Positions 1-6,349 of a stretch of DNA of 13,239 nucleotides are shown here, one piece after another. The stretch spans positions 1 to 13,239 of the forward strand of contig JBHEKU010000066.1 in the NCBI GenBank assembly GCA_041859205.1, written 5' to 3'. The translations under genes and the position numbers were made by a program. This DNA is from JAFDZO01 sp041859205 (GTDB lineage Bacteria; Bacteroidota; Ignavibacteria; Tepidaquicellales; Tepidaquicellaceae). Position 1 is the first letter of the stretch. Each line of letters opens with the position of its first letter. Below the pieces are notes generated by a model, which was not told the DNA's origin, ran no database searches, and saw only the letters and a list, made by a program, of their open reading frames with translations.

Positions 1-118
1 GCAGAGTAACATTTTTGTTACATTCTTTGCAGAGTAACATTTTTGTTACATTCTTTGCAGAGTAACATTTTTGTTACATTCTTTGCAGAGTAACATTTTT
101 GTTACATTCTTTGCAGAG
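1..118. repeat. 28-bp tandem repeat array, at least four perfect copies
   Basis: Four identical 28-bp units occupy 1-28, 29-56, 57-84 and 85-112, followed by a 6-base partial fifth unit (GCAGAG, 113-118). Each unit contains a perfect palindrome, GTAACA-TTTT-TGTTAC (6-21 in the first copy), so the array is also a row of four small hairpins. The window opens exactly on a unit, so the array probably continues to the left. There are no spacers, which excludes a CRISPR array. Perfect identity suggests recent slippage or ongoing homogenisation. Whether it binds a protein or is simply a minisatellite cannot be told from sequence. Confidence 0.95.
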
Positions 119-237
119 CGGGGGCGCCCGTCCGTCCCGACTCTGTCGGGACGGAGCAGATAAAAGAATTGATTCCATCAATTCTTTTATCTGTCCGCCT
201 GTTCCGATTTCATCGGAACAGGGACGGGCGCCCCCGC
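118..237. repeat. 120-bp cloverleaf-like compound palindrome
   Basis: A perfect 16-bp GC-rich outer stem (118-133 with 222-237) encloses three perfect hairpins, each with a 3-nt loop. H1 is 131-141/145-155 (11 bp, loop TCT). H2 is 157-173/177-193 (17 bp, AT-rich, loop TCC). H3 is 198-208/212-222 (11 bp, loop TTC). H1 and H3 each share a few bases with the outer stem, and few bases at the junction are left unpaired, giving a four-arm cruciform. H1 and H3 resemble one another, with compensated changes. No coding potential was seen. It abuts the tandem array directly. Possible identities are a non-autonomous mobile palindrome (REP/MITE-like) built by nesting, or a strong transcription barrier. 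Confidence 0.9.
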
Positions 238-280
238 ACACTCCAAATTAATCATAATAAATTTACATCTCAACCATATC

Positions 281-304
281 CTCCCTATTCCTACTAATAG
301 GGAG
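281..304. repeat. 9-bp inverted repeat upstream of der
   Basis: CTCCCTATT (281-289) pairs perfectly with AATAGGGAG (296-304) around a 6-nt loop. No T-run follows on either strand, so it is not a standard intrinsic terminator. It lies just upstream of a TTGACA hexamer (311-316), where an operator or leader hairpin could sit. The function is unknown. Confidence 0.6.
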
Positions 305-310
305 ATAGTC

Positions 311-341
311 TTGACAAGACATTACATTTTAGCTTTTATGT
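311..341 (+). promoter_or_regulatory. Weak candidate promoter for der
   Basis: A perfect TTGACA at 311-316 is followed after 19 bases by TTATGT (336-341), an imperfect -10 match. TATGTTTA (341-348) also partly resembles the Bacteroidota TAnnTTTG element, but at a poor distance. It is 29 bases from the der start. This is a suggestion only; no single -10 stands out. Confidence 0.25.
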
Positions 342-369
342 ATGTTTACTATAGAGTAACTTTTAGAAT

Positions 370-1728
370 ATGAAAAACATAATAGCTATTGTAGGCAGAC
401 CCAATGTAGGGAAGTCGACATTATTTAACAGGTTAACAAGCAGCAATGAAGCGATTGTTCACGATTCCAGCGGAGTTACACGCGACCGCAACTACGGCGA
501 AGGCGAATGGACAGGAAAGAAATTTTTCCTCATCGATACGGGCGGCTTCGTTCCGCACTCTGACGATAAGTTCGAAGAGGCAATCCGCGCACAGGTAAAA
601 ATGGCAATTGAAGAAGCCGACAAAATTTTATTTGTCGTTGATTCAAAATTAGGACTGCATCCGCTCGATAAAGAGGTCGCTAACATGCTAAGGAAATATG
701 CAAATGACAAACAAATAATTCTGTGCTCAAATAAAATTGACGATATAAAGCAGGAAAATCTTGTTGCAGATTTTTATTCTCTGGGACTCGGTGAGCCGTT
801 CCCCATCTCGGCTATCTCAGGAAGAAATTCCGGCGACCTCCTCGATATAGTCTGCAAAGATATAGAAGAGGACGATACCGACACAGATGAAAGAATTAAG
901 TTTGCCGTCATCGGCAGACCTAATGCCGGAAAATCTTCTATCGTAAATGCGCTCCTCAACGAAGAAAGAAATATCGTGACCGATATCCCCGGAACTACAA
1001 GAGATACAATCGACTCAGTAGTAAAATACCACAATGAAGATATTGTTTTAATCGATACGGCAGGATTAAGAAAGAAAACAAAAATTTCGGAGGACGTTGA
1101 GTTTTATTCAACGGTAAGAACTTATAAAGCAATTCAGAGATGCGATGTTGCAATCCTGGTAATAGATGTAAGCATTATCATAGAAAATCTGGAAACTTCC
1201 TCCGATTACAAACTCGCAACTTTCAAGCTTGATAAGCAGGACACCGTTATAATAGAGGAAGTTTATAAATATAAGAAAGGTTTGCTTGTTGTGATTAACA
1301 AATGGGACTTAATAGAAAAAGATTCCAACACTGCGAAGATAATTGAACAGAAAATTAAGGAGCATCTTCAAAGCTACGACTTCCTTAAATTTATTTTTAT
1401 ATCAGCTAAAACTAAGCAGCGTATTCATAAAATCCTTGAAGACGGAAGAAAAATTTACGAGCTGAGAAACTCCGAAATTAAAACCAGCGAGCTGAATGAA
1501 AAACTCCTCCAGGAAATACAGAAATCTCCTCCTGCTTCATTAAGAGGAAAAGAAATAAAAATAAATTATATTACGCAGGTAAAAACATCACCGCCGGTAT
1601 TTGCGTTTTTTACCAATGATGATAAAGGCGTGCAGCCGAACTATAAAAAATTTCTCGAAAGAAAAATAAGAAGCTTCTGGGACTTCGACGGTGTTCCGAT
1701 ATCCCTTATATTTAAGAAGAAAAACTAG
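370..1728 (+). CDS. der: Ribosome-assembly GTPase Der (EngA)
   Basis: Der is an essential tandem GTPase that acts in maturation of the 50S ribosomal subunit. The two G domains are clear. Domain 1 has GRPNVGKST (residues 9-17), GVTRDR (35-40), DTGG (56-59) and NKID (121-124). Domain 2 has GRPNAGKSS (182-190), PGTTRDT (207-213), DTAGL (229-233) and NKWD (310-313). A C-terminal KH-like domain follows, with the usual RGKEIKINYITQ and SPPVFAFF signatures, and the 452-aa length is normal. Between DTAGL and NKWD the usual short 'D-x-EG-x-x-x-QD' stretch is expanded: roughly residues 269-286 look like an extra insert of about 17 residues before LDKQD. The ATG at 370 gives the expected MKNIIAIVGRP start; no Shine-Dalgarno precedes it. 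yifB follows on the same strand after 71 bp. Identity is very secure. Confidence 0.97.
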   Translation: MKNIIAIVGRPNVGKSTLFNRLTSSNEAIVHDSSGVTRDRNYGEGEWTGKKFFLIDTGGFVPHSDDKFEEAIRAQVKMAIEEADKILFVVDSKLGLHPLDKEVANMLRKYANDKQIILCSNKIDDIKQENLVADFYSLGLGEPFPISAISGRNSGDLLDIVCKDIEEDDTDTDERIKFAVIGRPNAGKSSIVNALLNEERNIVTDIPGTTRDTIDSVVKYHNEDIVLIDTAGLRKKTKISEDVEFYSTVRTYKAIQRCDVAILVIDVSIIIENLETSSDYKLATFKLDKQDTVIIEEVYKYKKGLLVVINKWDLIEKDSNTAKIIEQKIKEHLQSYDFLKFIFISAKTKQRIHKILEDGRKIYELRNSEIKTSELNEKLLQEIQKSPPASLRGKEIKINYITQVKTSPPVFAFFTNDDKGVQPNYKKFLERKIRSFWDFDGVPISLIFKKKN

Positions 1729-1799
1729 AATGTCTTACATCTCCCCTGGCAGGGTGCTGTTTGCACAAACCTCCTATGAATCTTAAATTTTATTTTTAA

Positions 1800-3326
1800 A
1801 TGATAACTGAAGTATTTTCTGCCGCTACATTCGGCGTTGATGCATATATTGTCAGAGTAGAAACACATGTTGAGAACGGACTGTTTGCATTTGCAATCGT
1901 CGGGCTGCCCGATAGCGCAGTTAAAGAATCTAAAGAACGCGTTGCCGCTGCAATAAAAAATAACGCCTACCTTTTTCCCATAAAGAGATACACAATTAAT
2001 CTCGCTCCGGCCGATGTCCGAAAGGAAGGCTCGGGCTTTGATTTACCTATAGCAATTGGAATCCTTTGCGAACTTGGACAGATAATGCCTGATATAGTGA
2101 ATCAGTATGTTTTTCTCGGCGAGCTTTCTCTCGATGGTAAATTGCGTAAAGTGAACGGAGTACTTCCCATTGCGCTTGAAGCGAAGAAGAATGGATTCAA
2201 AGGAATAATTCTCCCCGTAGAAAACGCTGCCGAAGCTGCAATAGTTGAAGGCATTGAAGTTTATCCGTTCGAAGATATAAGAGGTGTTATAGATTTTATA
2301 AACGGACAGTCAGCACCTACCACTTATAAAATTGATGTTAAGAAAATATTTGAAGAGCATCAGAACTATCCTGTAGATTTCGCCGATGTAAAAGGTCAGC
2401 TCGAAGTTAAGCGCGCTATGGAAGTCGCCGCTGCAGGCGGACATAATATAATTTTGATTGGACTGCCAGGCTCGGGAAAAACTATGCTGGCAAAAAGATT
2501 ACCGACAATCCTTCCGCCGCTTACACTGGAAGAATCTCTTGAGACAACTAAGATACATTCTATAGCAGGAATTTTACCGTCAGGCTCGGCAATAATTTCA
2601 ACGCGCCCGTTCCGTTCACCGCATCATACTGCAAGCGATGTTTCGATTGTTGGCGGAGGACAGAATGCAAAGCCCGGCGAAATTTCTTTCGCTCACAACG
2701 GAGTTTTATTTTTAGATGAAATGACTGAGTTTAAGAAAAACGTTCTTGAGGTAATGCGTCAGCCATTGGAAGACAGGGAAGTTACAATTTCGCGTTCGAA
2801 GATGACAGTGAAGTATCCCTGTAATTTTATGTTAGTAGCCGCAATGAATCCTACCCCTGCCGGAACACAGAAAGAAACTGATATGTACTCGGAATATGAA
2901 ATACAAAAATTCCTTTCAAAAATTTCAGGACCTATATTAGATAGAATTGATATTCACATACACGTAAATCCCGTTAAGTTCGATGAACTTTCAAGCAAGA
3001 CTGATGCAGAGAAATCAGAGGATGTTAGAGCAAGAGTAATTAAAGCCAGAGAAATTCAGTTAAAGAGGTTTGAGAATATTCCGGGACTTTACTCAAATTC
3101 CAACATGACTTCAAAGGAAATAAAACTGTTTTGCAAGATAGATGAGGATTGCGAAAAACTTATGAAGCTTGCTATTATGAAGCTGGGACTTTCAGCCCGC
3201 GCCTATGACAGAATTTTAAAGGTAAGCAGAACTATTGCCGACTTAGAAGGAGCGGAAAATATTTCTACAGCGCATATATCAGAGGCAATTCAGTACAGAA
3301 GTTTAGACAGAACTAACTGGACGTAG
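1800..3326 (+). CDS. YifB/ComM-family Mg-chelatase-like AAA+ ATPase
   Basis: This 508-aa protein belongs to the YifB/ComM family of hexameric AAA+ ATPases. ComM is a DNA branch-migration helicase in natural transformation; in other bacteria the role is less clear. The N-terminal domain (about 1-170) carries GLPDSAVKESKERV (35-48) and the ADVRKEGSGFDLPIA segment. The AAA core has Walker A GLPGSGKT (221-228), SPHHTASD (273-280), Walker B GVLFLDE (301-307) and LDRIDIHIH (380-388). The C-terminal Mg-chelatase domain includes LSARAYDRILKVSRTIADLEG. In many relatives the loop after AAMNP is rich in paired cysteines (PCPCG...C.C); here it is PTPAG with no cysteine. The length is full, so this looks like lineage divergence, not decay. 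The ATG at 1800 is preceded only by AT-rich sequence. It is probably co-transcribed with der and converges on the GNAT gene 17 bp away. Confidence 0.95.
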   Translation: MITEVFSAATFGVDAYIVRVETHVENGLFAFAIVGLPDSAVKESKERVAAAIKNNAYLFPIKRYTINLAPADVRKEGSGFDLPIAIGILCELGQIMPDIVNQYVFLGELSLDGKLRKVNGVLPIALEAKKNGFKGIILPVENAAEAAIVEGIEVYPFEDIRGVIDFINGQSAPTTYKIDVKKIFEEHQNYPVDFADVKGQLEVKRAMEVAAAGGHNIILIGLPGSGKTMLAKRLPTILPPLTLEESLETTKIHSIAGILPSGSAIISTRPFRSPHHTASDVSIVGGGQNAKPGEISFAHNGVLFLDEMTEFKKNVLEVMRQPLEDREVTISRSKMTVKYPCNFMLVAAMNPTPAGTQKETDMYSEYEIQKFLSKISGPILDRIDIHIHVNPVKFDELSSKTDAEKSEDVRARVIKAREIQLKRFENIPGLYSNSNMTSKEIKLFCKIDEDCEKLMKLAIMKLGLSARAYDRILKVSRTIADLEGAENISTAHISEAIQYRSLDRTNWT

Positions 3327-3342
3327 TTACTATTTAGTTAAT

Positions 3343-3846
3343 TCAAAAAATTAATTCGTAACAGTAAAACGGCAGGTCGCGGCCTGTAAAAAAACATTCA
3401 CCTCTTTTTTTATATCCGCGCTTTTCATAAAACCGTAAAGCTTTTTTATTTGCTGAGTATGAGTCTAATCTTATAGAAGAATAATTTTCTTTCCTTGCAT
3501 AGTCTTCGGCAAAATCCATAAGAAATTTTCCTATTCCTTTATTCTGAAGCTCCGGATTTACTGCCAGCCTGTGAATCACAACAACGTTTCCGTTCTTATC
3601 TTCCCAGTTTATTTCTTTGTATTCTTCATCCTGAATAGTATTTATAGCAACAGCGCCCAGACACTTTCCGTCCTCATAATAACCGAAAAGATTTTGTTTC
3701 TCGATATCTTCCTTAATGCTTTGAACTGAAGGATAATCATCGTACCATTGAAAAATATTTTCCTGCTGCATCGAAAATCTGCAGTCTTTATAAATTTCAA
3801 AAATTTCTTTCAGCTGACTTATATTACAAAGTTCAATATTACTCAT
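3343..3846 (-). CDS. GNAT-family N-acetyltransferase
   Basis: A 167-aa single-domain acetyltransferase of the GNAT superfamily, which transfers an acetyl group from acetyl-CoA to an amine; the substrate cannot be predicted. The acetyl-CoA motif is LAVNPELQNKGIGKFLM (94-110), with the pyrophosphate-binding Q-x-x-G-x-G at 101-106. Motif B is SANKKALRFYEKRGYKKRGE (131-150), with the usual Asn and Tyr. Its ATG shares one base with the TAA of the upstream phoH-like gene (TAATG), so the two are almost certainly one transcript and translationally coupled. Nothing suggests a ribosomal-protein acetyltransferase in particular. A general GNAT call is safe; a specific function is not. Confidence 0.9.
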   Translation of the reverse strand: MSNIELCNISQLKEIFEIYKDCRFSMQQENIFQWYDDYPSVQSIKEDIEKQNLFGYYEDGKCLGAVAINTIQDEEYKEINWEDKNGNVVVIHRLAVNPELQNKGIGKFLMDFAEDYARKENYSSIRLDSYSANKKALRFYEKRGYKKRGECFFTGRDLPFYCYELIF

Positions 3847-5189
3847 TACAATAAATTGCTCGCAAGCTCGGCAAGCTCTGAACGCTCTCCTTTTACTAAA
3901 TTAATATGTGCATATAGTTTCTGATTTTTAAAATGATCAATCAGATATGTTAATCCGTTTGACTCAGTATCTAAGTACGGATGGTCAATCTGGTAAATAT
4001 CTCCGGTAAAAATAATTTTACAACCTTCGCCAGCGCGGGTTATAATAGTTTTTATTTCATGCGGAGTTAAGTTCTGCGCTTCATCAACTATAAAAAATAT
4101 TCTTTGCAGACTTCTTCCGCGGATATAACTCAACGGCTCAATTACAAGTTTCTCATCCTTTACCATTTGATTAATCGTCTGATGAGCCTGGTCAGTTTCT
4201 TTATACTGGTCCTGAATAATTTTTAAGTTATCCCATAGCGGCTGCATGTACGGCGCAAGCTTGCTCTCAACATCTCCCGGTAAATAACCGATATCTTTAT
4301 TACTCAGCGGAACTATCGGGCGCGCAATATATATCTGCCTGTAATTTTTTCTTATCTGCAATGCTGCTGCAAGCGCAAGCAAAGTTTTTCCTGTCCCGGC
4401 TTTTCCTGTAATAGACATTATCGGAATATTCTGGTTCAGCAATGCATCAACTGCAAAAGTCTGCTCGGCATTGCGCGGCTTCACTCCGTACACCGTTGCC
4501 TTATCAACTTTTAATAGCATTTCTTTCACCGGGTCAACGTATGCAAGTATTGAGCGAACTGCGTTTCTCAGAATATAAAATTTATTTGGTATAACATCTT
4601 TCTGTTTTTTTGAAAAAGCTTTCTTCAGAGGGATTTCAAACGGCGGCGAATAAAGGGACTGCAAAATATCGTCATCAAAATCTTCTATTATTTCCTTACC
4701 GCTGTATAATTCTTCCAGATCGGAAATCCTGTCAGTTGTATAATCTTCTGCAGGTATACCGAGCGCCTTTGCTTTCATGCGAAGATTCACATCTTTTGAA
4801 ACGAGTATTACCTGTCTTTTATCGCCATACTTTTTCTTAACTTCTAATGCAGAGTTTAAAATTCTATGGTCAGGTGTATCTTCGCGGAACACGTTCTTAA
4901 TTTCATCATTCCATCCTTGCGGAAGCGAAATGGAAACCTTTCCCATTTTTTTCCCGAGTGAAACTCCGCCATTGAATAGAGCGTCACCGGTAAGCGAATC
5001 AAGCGTCCGCGCAAATTCGCGGGCATTCAGATTTATAACCTGATTGCCTTTTTTAAAATGGTCTATCTCTTCTATTACTGTGATGGGAATTACAATATCG
5101 TGTTCCTGAAACTGCTGTATGCTTGTAGCATCATGGAGAATAACGTTTGTATCGAGAACGAATACCTTTGTGGATTTTTTTGGAGGCAT
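3846..5189 (-). CDS. PhoH-family protein: PIN RNase domain plus PhoH ATPase
   Basis: A 447-aa two-domain protein of the PhoH2/YlaK type. The N-terminal PIN domain (about 9-150) carries the acidic metal-binding residues expected of a ribonuclease: LDTNVILHD (D13), EEIDHFKKG (around E41), TPDHRIL (D107) and SKDVNLR (D133). The C-terminal PhoH domain (about 235-447) has Walker A GKAGTGKT (262-269), ARPIVPLSNKDIGYLPGD (289-306) and Walker B FFIVDEAQN (365-373), followed by FTGDIYQID. Studied PhoH2 proteins act as ATP-dependent RNA unwinding and cleaving enzymes; whether this one does is inference from the family. The start is the ATG at 5189, which gives the typical KVFVLDTN N-terminus; no Shine-Dalgarno is visible. 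It leads a two-gene unit with the GNAT gene, overlapping it by 1 nt. Confidence 0.95.
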   Translation of the reverse strand: MPPKKSTKVFVLDTNVILHDATSIQQFQEHDIVIPITVIEEIDHFKKGNQVINLNAREFARTLDSLTGDALFNGGVSLGKKMGKVSISLPQGWNDEIKNVFREDTPDHRILNSALEVKKKYGDKRQVILVSKDVNLRMKAKALGIPAEDYTTDRISDLEELYSGKEIIEDFDDDILQSLYSPPFEIPLKKAFSKKQKDVIPNKFYILRNAVRSILAYVDPVKEMLLKVDKATVYGVKPRNAEQTFAVDALLNQNIPIMSITGKAGTGKTLLALAAALQIRKNYRQIYIARPIVPLSNKDIGYLPGDVESKLAPYMQPLWDNLKIIQDQYKETDQAHQTINQMVKDEKLVIEPLSYIRGRSLQRIFFIVDEAQNLTPHEIKTIITRAGEGCKIIFTGDIYQIDHPYLDTESNGLTYLIDHFKNQKLYAHINLVKGERSELAELASNLL

Positions 5190-5328
5190 CTAAATTTTTG
5201 TCAGAGGTTTATTTCCATTTTGAATTTATATCAAAATTTTTGAAAAATAAATCTCGAAAATAAAGATAATATAAAGTTTTTATTATTATTTTTATTAATT
5301 TTATTATTAACGAAGAAATTTATAAAAC

Positions 5329-5363
5329 AAAAAAAGGCAGCAAGAAAATCTTTCCCTGCTGCC
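5329..5363 (-). terminator. Intrinsic terminator after the Omp28-like gene
   Basis: On the - strand, GGCAGCA (5363-5357) pairs with TGCTGCC (5342-5336), followed by seven Ts and then GTTTT. This is a canonical rho-independent terminator 37 bases past the stop of the gene at 5400-6167. It also insulates the divergent AT-rich leader (about 5190-5328) of the phoH-like gene, in which nothing else recognisable was found. Confidence 0.88.
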
Positions 5364-5399
5364 CTTTAATTAAAATAATTAAATTTTTTATTGAACTTC

Positions 5400-6167
5400 T
5401 TATCTCAGCTTCACGATATCAACACCATAAATTCTTTTTGAACCTGCTGACTGAGTGAAAACAATGAGCGATGCATGTCTGTCATCGATTGAAGTGGGAA
5501 TACTGAAGCTCATCGGTGCTAAGTTAACAGTCTGCCCTGCAGTAATATTAATTGCATCACCGTTTGGTGATGTTAATAAATCTCTCAGTACCTGGTCAAA
5601 GTTTCTTTCGCCGTTATTTGCTGTATATGCTATGTCGTCTTCGGTAAGCGCAACGTGGTAAACCAAATCGGTAACTGCGTCACCTGAATTCTGATTTATT
5701 GCGATATTCAGATTTCCTGTTCTTGCAGTTGTATCATAAGTTTTAGTGAGGCTTACACCCATAGTTCGTGAAGCATTCAGCTGGGTATTAAGTAAGTTTG
5801 TCCAGTTAGTCTCGTTATAGTTACCCATAAATTCTCCGAGTAAAAATCCCTTCGGATTAGCATTTGCTGAATTATAATATGTTTGTCTTGTGCCGTTATC
5901 TGTTTCATTATATAAATAAAACGGGTCATTCGGATAAAGGGTTGTGTGCCATCTTATAATAATCACATTTGGGTTTACTACTCTATCCAGATATTGATTT
6001 GCAGCTACACATGGGATGCAGCTAGTATTGGTAAATAATTCAACCAGTACTTTATTTGTGCTTCCGGAAATATTGGAGTAAGCTACAGGCGCATCGTTCG
6101 ACTCGCATGAGTATAAAAAAACCGAGAGCGCTAAAATTATTAAAGGTAAAATTGATTTGAGTTTCAT
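5400..6167 (-). CDS. Omp28-like thioredoxin-fold lipoprotein
   Basis: A 255-aa exported lipoprotein. The N-terminus (MKLKSILPLI then a hydrophobic run) ends in a lipobox LYSC with the lipidated Cys at residue 21, followed by a Ser/Asn/Asp-rich linker. The mature part opens with KVLVELFTNTSCIPC, a thioredoxin-like CxxC (C50, C53) in the 'VL-x-E-x-FT-x-x-x-C-x-x-C' setting typical of Bacteroidota Omp28-related proteins. The rest is a beta-rich domain with conserved-looking HTTLYPNDPFY. It is likely anchored in the outer or inner membrane facing the periplasm or surface. The ATG at 6167 has a real Shine-Dalgarno (AGGAGA, 5 nt spacing), rare in this window. It lies downstream of the barrel gene and ends at a strong terminator. 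The family is fairly secure; substrate and redox role are inferred. Confidence 0.8.
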   Translation of the reverse strand: MKLKSILPLIILALSVFLYSCESNDAPVAYSNISGSTNKVLVELFTNTSCIPCVAANQYLDRVVNPNVIIIRWHTTLYPNDPFYLYNETDNGTRQTYYNSANANPKGFLLGEFMGNYNETNWTNLLNTQLNASRTMGVSLTKTYDTTARTGNLNIAINQNSGDAVTDLVYHVALTEDDIAYTANNGERNFDQVLRDLLTSPNGDAINITAGQTVNLAPMSFSIPTSIDDRHASLIVFTQSAGSKRIYGVDIVKLR

Positions 6168-6172
6168 ATATT

Positions 6173-6178
6173 TCTCCT
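6173..6178 (-). promoter_or_regulatory. Ribosome binding site for the Omp28-like gene
   Basis: AGGAGA on the - strand lies 5 nt before the ATG at 6167. It is the only clear Shine-Dalgarno in the window; the other genes start in AT-rich sequence without one, as is usual in Bacteroidota relatives. It fixes the start codon. A 12-bp perfect palindrome (ATAAAATTTTAT, 6184-6195) lies just upstream of it. Confidence 0.8.
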
Positions 6179-6200
6179 ATGAGATAAAATTTTATGTTCT

Positions 6201-6322
6201 CATTCCCAAACTCTGTTTGGGAATGCTTGGTGCGCGAAACTCTGTTTCGCATTGTATAAGTGAAACAGAGTTTCACCTACTCTTTCCGTCCCAAACAGTC
6301 CGCCTTGGCGGATTGGGACGGA
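6201..6322. repeat. Cluster of four hairpins with a shared ACTCTGT apex
   Basis: This lies between the barrel gene and the lipoprotein gene. Hairpin A is 6201-6211/6215-6225 (11 bp, loop TCT). B is 6234-6240/6244-6250 (GCGAAAC/GTTTCGC, loop TCT). C is 6260-6266/6270-6276 (GTGAAAC/GTTTCAC, loop AGA). D is 6285-6294/6313-6322 (10 bp), enclosing an inner 6-bp palindrome, TCCGCC/GGCGGA (6299-6304/6307-6312). B and C are also inverted copies of one another over 13 bp (6236-6248 and 6262-6274). The outer stem of D begins TCCGTCCC, like H1 of the cloverleaf at 131-155, and A, B and H1 share the AC-TCT-GT tip. They look like a family of palindromic intergenic elements. Confidence 0.88.
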
Positions 6323-6349
6323 GCTTTATGTGATGTTAAAAAATAAATT

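Noticed and set aside
1..118. CRISPR array
   Set aside because: The 28-bp units follow one another with no spacers.
1730..1786. 18-codon ORF in the der-yifB gap
   Set aside because: Nothing supports translation beyond an ATG; the gap shows no strong terminator or RNA structure either.
4777..5043. + strand ORF opposite the phoH-like gene
   Set aside because: Antisense shadow of the PIN domain coding region; composition follows the real gene on the other strand.
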